From positions 2,940,939 through 3,004,938 of the forward strand of contig JADJRO010000001.1 of the NCBI GenBank assembly GCA_016712145.1: DNA of 64,000 nucleotides, read 5' to 3'. This DNA is from Saprospiraceae bacterium. GTDB taxonomy: Bacteria; Bacteroidota; Bacteroidia; Chitinophagales; Saprospiraceae. Positions within the stretch are counted from its first letter, which is position 1; each line of letters starts with the position of its first letter. Made by a program: the position numbers and the translations under genes. Below are positions 34,880-45,217 of the stretch, one piece after another. Under the pieces are notes generated by a model, which saw only the letters and a list, made by a program, of their open reading frames with translations, had not been told where the DNA came from and made no database searches.

Positions 34880-35638
34880 ATGCACGCTAAATTAGAAACA
34901 AAACACGCTGAATTATATTATTCTGATTTTCACGCATTGAAGAATGTATCTGTTCAAATTTCAGAAAAGACGGTAACCGCTTTAATCGGTCCATCAGGTT
35001 GTGGAAAATCAACTTTTTTGAGATTATTTAATAGAATGAATGATCTGATCGAAGGGGTTAAAATTTCAGGAGAGATTCTCATGGATGGAAAAGATATTTA
35101 TAAAATCCGTACTTCAGCCATTGATGCCTTACGCAGAAAGATCGGAATGGTGTTTCAAAAGCCAAATCCATTCCCAAAAAGTATATTTGAAAATGTTGCA
35201 TATGGATTGCGTGTCAATGGGATTAGTGATAAGAAATTGATCGAAGAACAGGTTGAAAAAGCTTTACACCAGGCGGCCCTGTGGAATGAAGTAAAAGACA
35301 AATTGAAAAAATCGGCTTTCGACCTTTCTGGTGGACAACAACAAAGACTTTGTATTGCACGCGCATTGGCAATTGAACCTTCTGTATTGCTTATGGATGA
35401 ACCGGCATCGGCATTGGACCCAATTTCTACCAGTAAGATTGAGGAATTAATATATGATTTAAAGAATAACTTCACCATTTTAATAGTAACCCACAATATG
35501 CAGCAGGCAAGTCGTGTTAGTGATTATACGGGTTTTTTCTTAATGGGTGAATTGATTGAATTTAATGAAACTAAAAAGATATTTACAAATCCCGATAAAC
35601 AACAGACCGAGAATTACATTACAGGACGTTTTGGTTAA
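34880..35638 (+). CDS. pstB: Phosphate ABC transporter ATPase PstB
   Basis: A 252-residue ABC ATPase. Walker A is GPSGCGKST, the signature is LSGGQQQRLCIARALA, Walker B is VLLMDEPASALDP, and the H-loop is IVTHNMQQASRVSDYTGFF, which is the PstB-specific form. The end ENYITGRFG is also typical. It powers phosphate import. phoU follows 11 bases later. Confidence 0.97.
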   Translation: MHAKLETKHAELYYSDFHALKNVSVQISEKTVTALIGPSGCGKSTFLRLFNRMNDLIEGVKISGEILMDGKDIYKIRTSAIDALRRKIGMVFQKPNPFPKSIFENVAYGLRVNGISDKKLIEEQVEKALHQAALWNEVKDKLKKSAFDLSGGQQQRLCIARALAIEPSVLLMDEPASALDPISTSKIEELIYDLKNNFTILIVTHNMQQASRVSDYTGFFLMGELIEFNETKKIFTNPDKQQTENYITGRFG

Positions 35639-35649
35639 AAAATTAAACT

Positions 35650-36324
35650 ATGTTGCAAGTTGAAAATGAAATACAGGAACTGAGAGATCAACTGATTGAA
35701 ATGTGGGATCTCACCATTAAGCAGTTGGATAATACCGAAAGTGCTTTTAAAAATTTTGAACGCGATCTTGCGTTGGAAGTTCAACAAACAGAGCGTCGGG
35801 TTAATGCATTTGAATTAACGATAGATCGTGCTTGCGAAAATTTTATTGCCTTGTTTCAACCAGTGGCCACAGACCTTCGTTTTGTTTTGTCCACTTTAAA
35901 AATAAATACCAATCTGGAGCGCATAGCAGATATTGCTTGCGGAATTTCGGAATTTGTATCCGATTCAGACGATCGATTTAATGCTGAAATTATTAAATTG
36001 ATGGATGCCGATAAGATGCTTGCGCTGTCAATTGAAATGCTTAAAGAATTACGGGAAGCCTATATTTTAGAAGATACCAAATTGGCTCGAACTGTTTATA
36101 AAAAGGACAAAATGCTCGACAAGTTAAACGATGTTGCCAGTTATAAAGCATTGGAATGTTTGGATAAATTTCCGGATGAGAAACGTCAAACCTTACACGT
36201 GCTTTCTATCATTCGAAAAATAGAGCGAGTCGGTGATCAGGCTAAAAACATAGCAGAAGAAATCATATTTTATCTGGATGCTAAAATCCTAAAGCATAAG
36301 AAAAAAGAGAAAGAAATTAATTAA
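35650..36324 (+). CDS. phoU: Phosphate regulator PhoU
   Basis: A 224-residue all-helical protein with two PhoU repeats. Each has the metal-binding-type motif with Glu/Asp, as in NTNLERIADIACGISEF and IRKIERVGDQAKNIAEEI. PhoU links PstSCAB activity to the phosphate-sensing histidine kinase. No phoR or phoB is adjacent. It is last in the operon. Confidence 0.95.
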   Translation: MLQVENEIQELRDQLIEMWDLTIKQLDNTESAFKNFERDLALEVQQTERRVNAFELTIDRACENFIALFQPVATDLRFVLSTLKINTNLERIADIACGISEFVSDSDDRFNAEIIKLMDADKMLALSIEMLKELREAYILEDTKLARTVYKKDKMLDKLNDVASYKALECLDKFPDEKRQTLHVLSIIRKIERVGDQAKNIAEEIIFYLDAKILKHKKKEKEIN

Positions 36325-36342
36325 TTAAGAATTAATAATTAT

Positions 36343-36376
36343 GGGAGCGTAGTGGACATCCCGCGTAGCCGCGGGA
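36343..36376. repeat. GC-rich palindromic element
   Basis: TCCCGCG and CGCGGGA flank TAGC (about 36359-36376), preceded by GGGAGCGTAGTGGACA. The GC content is far above its surroundings. It sits in the 113-bp gap between the convergent phoU and lysA genes and could end both transcripts or be a dispersed repetitive palindrome. There is no T-run. Confidence 0.5.
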
Positions 36377-36437
36377 GGAATTAGTAGTTAATACTTATGA
36401 ATTCGAGGATGTTTTATATAACAAAGCTTTTTAGTCT

Positions 36438-37673
36438 TTAGCCATTCATTTCCACCATCACTTGATTTTTCAATAAATCCTCCATGCTTTCGCGTTGACG
36501 GATTAAATAATGTTTTCCTTCATGGATGAGTACCTCCGCAGGCCGAAATCGCGAATTGTAATTAGAGGACATAGTAAAACAATAGGCTCCGGCATTTTTA
36601 AAGCATAAAATATCCCCGGGATGAATTTCAGCTACAACCCGGTTATTGGCAAATGTATCTGTTTCACAGATATAACCTACAATATTATACACACGCGGTT
36701 TTCCGGTTGGATTGGAAATATTAAGAATGTGATGGTACGCATCATAAAACATGGGTCTGATTAAATGATTTAATCCGGAATCAACTCCGGCAAAAACGGT
36801 AGAAGGAGTTTGCTTAATCACATTGGTTTTTACAAAAAAGAAACCGCATTCAGACACCAGATATTTACCGGGTTCAAAATACAATTTTAATTTTCGACCA
36901 TAGTCTTTGCAAAATTGATTAAAAGATTTTGAAAGTACCTGACCCAGTTCTTCAACATCGGTACAAACGTCATCCGGTTTGTATGGAACTTTAATTCCAC
37001 TACCAAAGTCAATAAATTCCAGATCTGGAAATTTTTTAGCAGTATCATACATGATTTCTGATGCAAAAGCAAATACACCGGCATCCAGAATATCTGAACC
37101 TGTATGCATGTGCAATCCATTGACCTTTAATTTAAGCGTATCAACCAATCGCAACACCAAGGGCATTTGATAAATTGAAATTCCAAATTTGCTGTCAATA
37201 TGCCCGACTGAAATTTTTTCATGTCCACCAGCCATCACATGCGGATTGATGCGGATCCCAATTTTTACATTTGGATGATGGTGGCCGATATATTCTAGGG
37301 TTTCAATGTGATCGATGTTGATTTGAACTCCCAATTGAATGGCCATTTCAACTTCATCAGGGGCCACACAATTTGGGGTGTAAATAATTTCCGAAGGTTT
37401 AAAACCTGCCTTTAATCCAGTCCAGATTTCTTGTACAGAAACACAATCCAATCCAACACCCCATTGTTCAATCAACTTCAGAATGTTTATGTTGTTAAGC
37501 GCTTTACAGGCAAAGTGAATTCCTAACTCCGGCACATCAAATGCTGCTTTTAGACGGTCAATTTGTCTTTTAATTATTGAAGAATCATATACATATACCG
37601 GCGTATGGTAGGTTTCAATTAACTCAGAAACCGGAATGTTCTGAATGCTGTATTGACCATCAACTAAGTCCAT
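36438..37673 (-). CDS. lysA: Diaminopimelate decarboxylase
   Basis: A 411-residue fold-type III PLP enzyme making lysine from meso-diaminopimelate. The PLP lysine is in HFACKALNN (near residue 53). Other family segments are VDCVS-like GLDCVSVQEIWTGLKAGF, IRINPHVMAGGHEKISVG, the HTGSDILD motif, EPGKYLVSECG and the active-site Cys region GYICETDTFANNR. The closely related carboxynorspermidine decarboxylases lack this set, so lysA is the best call. It starts 63 bases downstream of the S37-type peptidase gene's stop. Confidence 0.93.
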   Translation of the reverse strand: MDLVDGQYSIQNIPVSELIETYHTPVYVYDSSIIKRQIDRLKAAFDVPELGIHFACKALNNINILKLIEQWGVGLDCVSVQEIWTGLKAGFKPSEIIYTPNCVAPDEVEMAIQLGVQINIDHIETLEYIGHHHPNVKIGIRINPHVMAGGHEKISVGHIDSKFGISIYQMPLVLRLVDTLKLKVNGLHMHTGSDILDAGVFAFASEIMYDTAKKFPDLEFIDFGSGIKVPYKPDDVCTDVEELGQVLSKSFNQFCKDYGRKLKLYFEPGKYLVSECGFFFVKTNVIKQTPSTVFAGVDSGLNHLIRPMFYDAYHHILNISNPTGKPRVYNIVGYICETDTFANNRVVAEIHPGDILCFKNAGAYCFTMSSNYNSRFRPAEVLIHEGKHYLIRQRESMEDLLKNQVMVEMNG

Positions 37674-37735
37674 AAATTATTTTTTTTGCAATAATAAGCA
37701 AAAAATCAACCCATGGGTGATTGGGTATTCGAATT

Positions 37736-39043
37736 TTAATAAGGAAGGCTTTTTGTTTTGCATCCTGTCCATTTCTTAAGAGCTTTTAACATGTTCTGTT
37801 TTTCTACTTCGCCGAAATCACGAATTCTTGTCCGATGCCCACCATTATATTTGACATACTTGAGTGCATTTGTTTTTGGATCAGGATTTACAGCGCATGA
37901 GGTCCAGGTATCTAAGCCTCCATAGATATACAAAATGTTGTGACTTTCATGGGTAGCTTTCTCATGCATTGTTTTCATGTAGTCCCCTTGATAACTAAGA
38001 TTCGTATTTTTTGGACAAAATTCCAAGTTGGACAATTGCTTATTAATTAATAAATCACTTACCCCGGTTGTATCAAATCCATAATAACCATATTCGGTCA
38101 TAAATTGGTAATAAGCTGGCAAATACTCGGTGCAGGAAGTTTTATCGTAATAATTGAAATCAATGACCTCTTCTATATGTTCGAAAATAATTTTAGCATT
38201 AGCCTGCGTACCTGGAATTTCCTGGCAGCCAAATCCCCATTGCCAAAATGAAAAGGGATATTCCATAGCAGCAAAATCAATTACACGGTCTTTATCTATT
38301 TCAAAAACAACTCCATCTCGTTGTTCCATTTCCAACAACAGTTGTTTTAATTCCTTCCGATGTTTTAAAATCCTACGTTGAAAATCCCTGACTTGCATTC
38401 GGCATTCCGGCGTACCGACTTTTGATTGATAATGCACTACCGTTCGTGGATCTTCCTGCGCCAGAGGAAATGGTGCAACATAGGCAATGCTTGCTTTTAA
38501 GTTTTTTGGATAGTTTAAACTGTACAATGCAGCTGTCGTGCCGCCTTTTGAAATTCCCGTTGCAATCCAGGCTTTTTTATAAATGCCAGACAATTTAGTT
38601 TGAATGAAATTTAAATCTTCTAATGCCTGTTTTTGATTGAGCAGCGACCAATCAATAATTGCAGGTTTTGAATTAGCAAAAAATCGGTATTCCACTGAAA
38701 ATTGATTGGCATCAAAAATTAAACTGGCTTCATAAATTCGATCGGTCACTTGATATCCTTCTGTTACTATAACATTTGGTTTTTTAAATCCTTTATGATA
38801 TAAAAGTATTTTTTGTGGAAAGTGACCTTTTGATGGATTTGAATGATCTAACTCTTGTTGAATAATAAGCTCCCAAAAAAATTGAAAATTATCTTTCGGA
38901 TCTAATTCATTAATTTGAATTCCCTGAAAACTTTCTTTCAAATAGGCTTTTAATAATTCGGCATCACTTTTCTTTTTAGCAAAGCTTGATGTTGAAGCAG
39001 AAAGAATCATTAAAATAAAAATATATTTATTCATAAAAACCAA
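37736..39043 (-). CDS. Secreted S37-type (PS-10) serine peptidase
   Basis: A 435-residue secreted protein; the signal peptide may begin at Met4. The alpha/beta-hydrolase core resembles peptidase family S37: EYRFFANSKPAIIDWSLLNQ, then WIATGISKGGTTAALYSLNY with the GxSxG nucleophile, YIYGGLDTWTSCAVNPD with the acid, and KYNGGHRTRIRDF with the histidine. Family members are tripeptidyl or prolyl-type aminopeptidases first seen in Streptomyces. It likely degrades peptides in the periplasm. It lies 14 bases after galK. Confidence 0.85.
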   Translation of the reverse strand: MVFMNKYIFILMILSASTSSFAKKKSDAELLKAYLKESFQGIQINELDPKDNFQFFWELIIQQELDHSNPSKGHFPQKILLYHKGFKKPNVIVTEGYQVTDRIYEASLIFDANQFSVEYRFFANSKPAIIDWSLLNQKQALEDLNFIQTKLSGIYKKAWIATGISKGGTTAALYSLNYPKNLKASIAYVAPFPLAQEDPRTVVHYQSKVGTPECRMQVRDFQRRILKHRKELKQLLLEMEQRDGVVFEIDKDRVIDFAAMEYPFSFWQWGFGCQEIPGTQANAKIIFEHIEEVIDFNYYDKTSCTEYLPAYYQFMTEYGYYGFDTTGVSDLLINKQLSNLEFCPKNTNLSYQGDYMKTMHEKATHESHNILYIYGGLDTWTSCAVNPDPKTNALKYVKYNGGHRTRIRDFGEVEKQNMLKALKKWTGCKTKSLPY

Positions 39044-39057
39044 GATTGAATTGTGTA

Positions 39058-40194
39058 TTAAATAAATTGAATGCCGTCTTCAAGATTGAGTTCAAATACA
39101 TCGGGTTGATAGCCAAATTTATTTGCATAAGCGTTGCTTATGCCTTGAGTATAGCTATGTTTTAAATTTTCAGGGATCAAATGCAAAGTAGCGCCTCCAA
39201 ATCCTCCCCCCATCATTCGGGCACCGTAGGCCATTTGGCTATTTTTTGCAAAATCCACTAAAAAATCCAATTCTGGACAACTCACTTTGTATAATTTACG
39301 CAGTCCTTCATGACCTTTTAATAAACAACGTCCGATATTTTCAAATTGTTTGAGTTCCAACAAATCAATCATTTCAAGGACCCGTTGATTTTCTTCATTA
39401 ATATATATAAGGTAATTAAAAAATTGTTTACTCAAGATTTTTTCAAAGGTCTGAATTTGGTCCCAAGTGAGATCACTCAAATGGTTAATTTCTGGAATTG
39501 AATTCTTGACGAGTTTTAAAAGCTCTTTACAGGATCGCGATCGGGTGTTGTAATCGGTATGAATCAATTGGTGTTTGACACCAGTGTCAATTACAAACCA
39601 ACAAACCGGACCTTCCGGAATGGGTATGTATTTAAAATTCCAATCACTGCATTGAATTAAAAGGGCATGATTTTTCTTGCCATTAAATATACTGATTTGA
39701 TCCATCATACCCCCTTCGAGGCCGGAAGCTTTTTCAGCAGTAACGGCAAACTCCGTTAATTTTTCAATTGAAAGTTTTAAAGATCCAAGCTCATTTAATA
39801 CGGTAATGAATCCACAAGTGATGGCAGAGGAAGAAGAAAGACCTGCACCACCAGGCAGGTCGCCATCAAAGGCCAATTTAAAATCAGGCCAGGAATATCC
39901 TTTTTGTCTCAATAGATCCCAAACCCCTTTAAAATAGATTGCCCAATCGGGGATTCGATGTTGCGACTTTGGAAACCAGGATTCATTATACTTTAGACTG
40001 ATGATTTCAGATTCTCCGGAAGGAACATAACCAAAGTAGATGGCTTTTTGAAATGTACCCGGTAAGCACAAGCCCTGATTGTAATCGGTATGCTCGCCAA
40101 TTAAGTTAACGCGTCCAGGCGCGCGTAAAAAAATGGGTCTTCCTGTTACTAAACGATTTTTAATGAGGGTTTTATATATTAATTCTGTAGACAT
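39058..40194 (-). CDS. galK: Galactokinase
   Basis: A 378-residue GHMP kinase. The galactokinase signature is RAPGRVNLIGEHTDYNQGLC near residues 24-43, the ATP-binding motif is LPGGAGLSSSSAIT near 112, and the C-terminal motif is GARMMGGGFGGATLHLI near 340. It phosphorylates galactose for the Leloir pathway. No galT or galE is next to it. The upstream gap of 302 bases (40195-40496) shows no gene or repeat and probably holds two divergent promoters. Confidence 0.95.
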   Translation of the reverse strand: MSTELIYKTLIKNRLVTGRPIFLRAPGRVNLIGEHTDYNQGLCLPGTFQKAIYFGYVPSGESEIISLKYNESWFPKSQHRIPDWAIYFKGVWDLLRQKGYSWPDFKLAFDGDLPGGAGLSSSSAITCGFITVLNELGSLKLSIEKLTEFAVTAEKASGLEGGMMDQISIFNGKKNHALLIQCSDWNFKYIPIPEGPVCWFVIDTGVKHQLIHTDYNTRSRSCKELLKLVKNSIPEINHLSDLTWDQIQTFEKILSKQFFNYLIYINEENQRVLEMIDLLELKQFENIGRCLLKGHEGLRKLYKVSCPELDFLVDFAKNSQMAYGARMMGGGFGGATLHLIPENLKHSYTQGISNAYANKFGYQPDVFELNLEDGIQFI

Positions 40195-40496
40195 TTGTGC
40201 AGGATGCGAAAATAATTTAAATTCCTAAAATTCTCACTAATTTCGTTGCGCTAAAATCTTTATAAATGGCTAAAAGAATAGAAATTATGGCTTAAAAATA
40301 GCGGTATGTTAAAGTTGTTATAATATTCAATGGAATTATAATGTATAGGTAGCGCTTTCGTTCTTTTGTAGTCTAAATAAAACGGCAGAGACCACTCAGG
40401 AAAAATCAGGAAATAAATTGGACTAAGGCCTGCTAACCTTTTACGAAATTTTGGTACTTCATAGAAATAAATTTATTTAATCTTAAATCTTTTAAA

Positions 40497-40910
40497 ATGA
40501 AAAAATTAGTATTATTCTTCTCTTTGGCTGCATGCGTTGCCGTTTCTTCAAATGCACAATCAACTTCAACTCCAACTGAAAAAGCTCCAAAAACTGCAAC
40601 TCCTAAAGAAAAAACAGGTGCGGTTTCTGTAAAACCAACAGCTGAAACTGCTCCAGTTGCAATGAAAGATCACGTTTGTACAGTTGCTTGTAAGGATGGA
40701 GCACACGTTTATGCTCATGGTGAAAAAGGTCACACATGCGGTGAAGCTTGTAAGAAAATGAAATCTGCAAAGTCAACTAAAATGGCTCCTAAGAAAACTT
40801 CAAGCAGCTCTACAACAACTACACCTCCACCAGTAGGTGCACCTACCACAACTTCTGATGATACAAAACCAGCTGCTGGTGAGACTAAATCATTAAAAAT
40901 GAAGAAATAA
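40497..40910 (+). CDS. Secreted low-complexity protein with Cys/His cassette
   Basis: A 137-residue exported protein (signal peptide to SNAQS, residue 21). It is Thr/Pro/Lys/Ala-rich throughout except for a compact block at 59-85 with two H-x-C-x3-C motifs (His59/Cys61/Cys65 and His79/Cys81/Cys85) flanking GAHVYAHGEKG with two more histidines. That block could bind a metal ion such as zinc or copper. The family is not recognised. Own terminator at 40957. Confidence 0.75.
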   Translation: MKKLVLFFSLAACVAVSSNAQSTSTPTEKAPKTATPKEKTGAVSVKPTAETAPVAMKDHVCTVACKDGAHVYAHGEKGHTCGEACKKMKSAKSTKMAPKKTSSSSTTTTPPPVGAPTTTSDDTKPAAGETKSLKMKK

Positions 40911-40956
40911 ACTAAAGCAAATTTTGTTTTAGAATATTTCATTCGCAAGAAAAAGA

Positions 40957-40987
40957 GGGTCCAGTCAACTGGATCCTTTTTTTTTTG
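40957..40987 (+). terminator. Intrinsic terminator after the 40497 gene
   Basis: GGGTCCAGT pairs with ACTGGATCC (one G-T pair) around CA, followed by ten Ts. Confidence 0.9.
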
Positions 40988-41095
40988 TAGTGGATTAAAT
41001 ATACTTACAATTCCAGATCAAGTGATAATCCTGAACTATTTTGAAAAATCCCGGTGAATAAAATTTGTGTTAAATTTTATTCATTTTGAATTAAA

Positions 41096-44000
41096 TCAAC
41101 GGATTAAACTCAAATCGCCCCATAACTTTTTTGTTTCTCCGTTGGTCCATTCCACTTCAATCAAATAAACAAATACGCCAGGATTTAATTTTTGATTTTT
41201 GAAAGTTCCATCCCAGCCTTGTGAAGGATCATTTGGTTGGAAATTTGTTTTATAATAAACCTGATCACCCCAACGATTGTAAATGCTCATGTAATTAATC
41301 TGTTTATAACTGTCCTCAACAACAATTGGATAAAACCAATCATTGATATTGTCCCCATTAGGACTAAAAGCATTTGGTAACCAAATACCTCTTTTTATTA
41401 TCTGTATTAATATAGTGGCGCTTGCTGTACAACCATTCTTTGTGATATAGCTAACTGTAAAAGAAGTTTCATTTTCCAGGTTTTTAATAGTAGGATTTGG
41501 ACAATCTGTACAGCTTAAATGATCTGCAGGACTCCAGAGTATGCTTGCTATGGAATCCAGAGGACTTGTAAATATTGGATTTAATGTTAACTGATCCCCC
41601 AGATTTATTTTTACACTCGGAGGCAAACTTACACCAACAGGAGTGGCCTGATTTATAAAAATATCTTTTACAAGTACGCAACCGTTTGAATCTACAATTT
41701 TAATCATTTTCAATCCTGGACTTAAGTTTGAAATACTACTTCCAGTAATCAGAACATTGTCTATAAAATAGCTCAATGGGAATTGACCTCCGGTCACTCC
41801 CAATATTGTTATTGTGCCAGTTTCACCCTGGCATTTTGGTTGCTGCGCTATGTATTGAAAATCTGTTGGGAGATTTTTATTTTCAATTACATCTGCTGAA
41901 TCCTGACTCGTACATCCATTAATAAGATTAGTCACTTGAACATAGTAACGGCCTTCTTTATTTACATCTATATGAATATCATTGGGATTTGAAACAATGT
42001 TTCCGTTTGATGTGGTCCAAATTGTAGAAAAATTCGCACCTGCATTTGTTATAATACCATCGAGTGGTGTCGTTATTCTAGAACAAGTAAGTTCCAATGG
42101 TTTTGAAATAGTTACAATGGGTTGTATTCGATCCTCATTTACCAACAAACTATCTTCTGAGCTGCATTTATTTACGGTATCAATAACAGTAAAATAATAC
42201 CAACCGGGTTTATTGATTTGAATTACAGGTAGATTTGGATTGCTAAGGATTCCACCGGAACCGTTTAACCATTTATAGTTAAACCTGTTTAATGGATTTA
42301 TGGTTTGTGCATTTAAAGTTAAAGTATCTACTTTGCAATTGAGGATTCCGGCAGGTAATAATACCAAGGGTGGTTTGACAAGATCTGGAATGACATGGAT
42401 CGAATCATTCGCACTGCAACCATTAATTACGTTTTGTACATGTAAGATGTATAAACCGGGACCTCCAATTTGAATCGAAGCATTGGCAGGATTTCCTAAT
42501 AATTGACCGGTACTGGTTTGCCATAAAAAGTTATTCGTAACACCGGATGCAAAACCTGTTAATTGAATTTGTGTTGTTTCGCAATTCCAATATTGGTCTA
42601 CTCCAGCATTAACAATCGGTGCAATGGTATCCATATGGACAAGCAGTTGACTGCTTGTCTGGCAACCATTGATTTGATCAGTGGCTGTAAATAAATAAGT
42701 TCCAGGTTTGTCAATTAAAACTGAAGCGGAATCAACTTTACTGATAAAGTTTCCATTTGTGCTTGACCAAATTAGCTGCAAGGGATTTCCAGTTTGTGAA
42801 CTTGCAACTCCAGATAGCAGAATGCTTTTTTTAACACACGTCAAGGTATCTGGATTGAGTAATTGAACTATTGGCTTATTTAAATCCGGATTAACTTGTA
42901 TCAATGTACTGTCTTTGCAGCCATTCATCGTATCAATTACAATTAATTTGTAAGTTCCTGGAGTTGTTACTTCAATTTTATTTGTAGAATTTCCATTGCG
43001 GATCATGCCATTGGCTGTAGACCAATTGTATAAAATAGTTGCACCAGAACTGCTAAGAGATCCGTCAATAATTTTCAAACTATCCTTGCAACTAAAAACT
43101 AAATCAGGTCCTGCATTCGCAATGGGTTTTAAAATATTTTCATCGACAAAAACCGAGTCCATATTTTCACAAGCATTTGTGGTATCTACTATGCGAATGA
43201 AATACCATCCTTTTTTATCAACCAGAGGGTTGATGCTGTTATGTCCAGAGACGATGCTCCCGGTTGGACTCGACCATAAAATGGCTAAAGAATCTTTTGG
43301 ATTAATTTGTGCTTGTAGTTGAATTTGATTGGTCTTGCAATTTATCGTTCCACCTGTACCGGCATCAAGTTGTGGTAACGTTCTTAGGTCTATTACATTC
43401 AGACTATCTGTTGTGAAACATCCATTAATGGTATCTAGTATCTTAAGACGTACAATTCCAGATTGGCTGTATTGTTTATTTATTAGACTATCTTCTTTTG
43501 GTCCATTCTGATTGTTAAAGTTCCAAAAATAATTTAAGTTGGCTGAATTATTATTTTGAAAATTAGTAACAAGAACTGTATTGTTTTTACAATTAATATT
43601 CAAATCTGGGCCTAATTCTATAAGCGGCTTTAGGGTATCAATCTTAATAACCCAACTGGTGCTGTCGCTGCAGAAATTTCTATTGTCAGTAATTTTTAAT
43701 TTATAAACTCCGGTTGAGGAATCAGAAATTGTAGCAATACCTGAAATGTTTGTTAAATTAGGTTTGGTCCAGACTATAGCATAGTTAATGCTGTCAGAAG
43801 GTATTGCATGAATGTTAATTGTTTTTTTCTTACAGTTAAGTAAGCTGTCCCCAAATATTCCAACAATGGGTTTCAAGGTATCTGCCGGAACATCATAATC
43901 TAATACAAGTGTGCATCCAGAGCCTTGATCTGTAATAGTAACGGAATATTTTTTAGCGGTATTTATAATTATTTCTTCAGTTGACTGGCCTCTAAGTATG

Positions 44001-45217
44001 CTGGAATCCGGACTCCATGTATAACTGTACAATCCACTTCCTGTATTGATCAAGGCTTTAAGACGCATAGAATCTTTCCGGCAATTTTCTTTCCCATTGA
44101 TATCCAAAATACCTGCCAGCACATCAGGAGCATTAAATTCTATAGATGCTTCCTGTTCGCACATAACTGCCCCATTGGTATAGATGACTTTTACAGTATA
44201 AATACCAGAACCTTTGGCTTTAGCGGTTAATCCATTTTTAGAAATAATTTTTCCAATGTCAGTTGTCCATTCATAACGAATGTTGGGGCCTGCTGACGAG
44301 CCAATGGCAGATAAGTCAAATGGATCAGAAGAACATTTAGGTGGATTCAAAATGTCAAGTCTGGCAACCAGGTTTACAATTTCAACAACCACTTGATCCA
44401 TTTCCATACACGTTTCAAACAATGCAATATCATCCACAGCAAAATCATTGCCACCCCGAATGCCAGTGGATTCACTTAAACAGATTTGTGTAGAGGTTGA
44501 TGTTGCTGTAAATCGAATGGTGTATAGGACCCAATTACACAATCCACCTGCTGTAGTGGTACCAATAGAATTTCCATTGACTTTCACATTTATTTGTGCA
44601 ATGTTAAATGCAACCACGGACTGACTCCAAAATTCAAATTGATAAATTCTTCCAATTACAGTAGGAATGGTCTGGCACCAGAAATTCGTACCGGCTACTG
44701 GATGTCCATTTAGCAAGAGCATATTTCCACTCCCGGTGGTATGGTCTCCGCAATTGGTAAAACCTCCATTCCACGAAGAAGGATTGGGTATAACAATGTA
44801 TTCTCCTTCGGTGGTATTTACCGGTGTGAACGTATAGCTTGAACTAAAACTTGAATTACCACTTTCGAAGTCACCGTTTTTAATGAGATTGGTGGTAGAA
44901 ATGCCTTCTGCAGTTAGTTTATAGGTATATCGGCCTGGAATTTTTTGGGTGACAATAGGATCTAAAATATTTGGATTGCTCAACCCACCGGTGGGGGTCC
45001 AATAAAATTTAGTGTAATTTCCTTGCACATTGCCTTGCAATTGGAGGGTTTGACTCGAATCGCATTTAACCAGATCTGGACCTGCACTTACTACTAAGCC
45101 TGTGCATTGGGACTGCGTTTGTATAGAAAAGAAGCTACAAATTAGAAATACCGAAAGTATTTGGATGTTTTTTTCTATACGTAATATATTAATACAAAAG
45201 GTTTTAGAGATTTCCAT
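41096..45217 (-). CDS. Giant T9SS type B surface protein with Ig-like repeats
   Basis: A 1373-residue secreted protein. The signal peptide lies in the first 35 or so residues. An initial Ig/PKD-like unit precedes a carbohydrate-binding-like jelly-roll region (about 105-270, NLIKNGDFESGNSSFSSSYT). Then come roughly ten tandem modules of about 80-95 residues, each with a pattern like a Cys-Lys pair at the start, a Trp in the middle (YxWxxxNG), GxYxLxVxDxxNGC near the end and a D/N-rich link. The C-terminus is the gliding-motility-associated domain: WLPNAFSPNGDNINDWF, YNRWGDQVYYKT and GVFVYLIEVEW, the type B sorting signal of the type IX secretion system. It is probably a cell-surface adhesin or gliding-related protein. 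Confidence 0.92.
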   Translation of the reverse strand: MEISKTFCINILRIEKNIQILSVFLICSFFSIQTQSQCTGLVVSAGPDLVKCDSSQTLQLQGNVQGNYTKFYWTPTGGLSNPNILDPIVTQKIPGRYTYKLTAEGISTTNLIKNGDFESGNSSFSSSYTFTPVNTTEGEYIVIPNPSSWNGGFTNCGDHTTGSGNMLLLNGHPVAGTNFWCQTIPTVIGRIYQFEFWSQSVVAFNIAQINVKVNGNSIGTTTAGGLCNWVLYTIRFTATSTSTQICLSESTGIRGGNDFAVDDIALFETCMEMDQVVVEIVNLVARLDILNPPKCSSDPFDLSAIGSSAGPNIRYEWTTDIGKIISKNGLTAKAKGSGIYTVKVIYTNGAVMCEQEASIEFNAPDVLAGILDINGKENCRKDSMRLKALINTGSGLYSYTWSPDSSILRGQSTEEIIINTAKKYSVTITDQGSGCTLVLDYDVPADTLKPIVGIFGDSLLNCKKKTINIHAIPSDSINYAIVWTKPNLTNISGIATISDSSTGVYKLKITDNRNFCSDSTSWVIKIDTLKPLIELGPDLNINCKNNTVLVTNFQNNNSANLNYFWNFNNQNGPKEDSLINKQYSQSGIVRLKILDTINGCFTTDSLNVIDLRTLPQLDAGTGGTINCKTNQIQLQAQINPKDSLAILWSSPTGSIVSGHNSINPLVDKKGWYFIRIVDTTNACENMDSVFVDENILKPIANAGPDLVFSCKDSLKIIDGSLSSSGATILYNWSTANGMIRNGNSTNKIEVTTPGTYKLIVIDTMNGCKDSTLIQVNPDLNKPIVQLLNPDTLTCVKKSILLSGVASSQTGNPLQLIWSSTNGNFISKVDSASVLIDKPGTYLFTATDQINGCQTSSQLLVHMDTIAPIVNAGVDQYWNCETTQIQLTGFASGVTNNFLWQTSTGQLLGNPANASIQIGGPGLYILHVQNVINGCSANDSIHVIPDLVKPPLVLLPAGILNCKVDTLTLNAQTINPLNRFNYKWLNGSGGILSNPNLPVIQINKPGWYYFTVIDTVNKCSSEDSLLVNEDRIQPIVTISKPLELTCSRITTPLDGIITNAGANFSTIWTTSNGNIVSNPNDIHIDVNKEGRYYVQVTNLINGCTSQDSADVIENKNLPTDFQYIAQQPKCQGETGTITILGVTGGQFPLSYFIDNVLITGSSISNLSPGLKMIKIVDSNGCVLVKDIFINQATPVGVSLPPSVKINLGDQLTLNPIFTSPLDSIASILWSPADHLSCTDCPNPTIKNLENETSFTVSYITKNGCTASATILIQIIKRGIWLPNAFSPNGDNINDWFYPIVVEDSYKQINYMSIYNRWGDQVYYKTNFQPNDPSQGWDGTFKNQKLNPGVFVYLIEVEWTNGETKKLWGDLSLIR

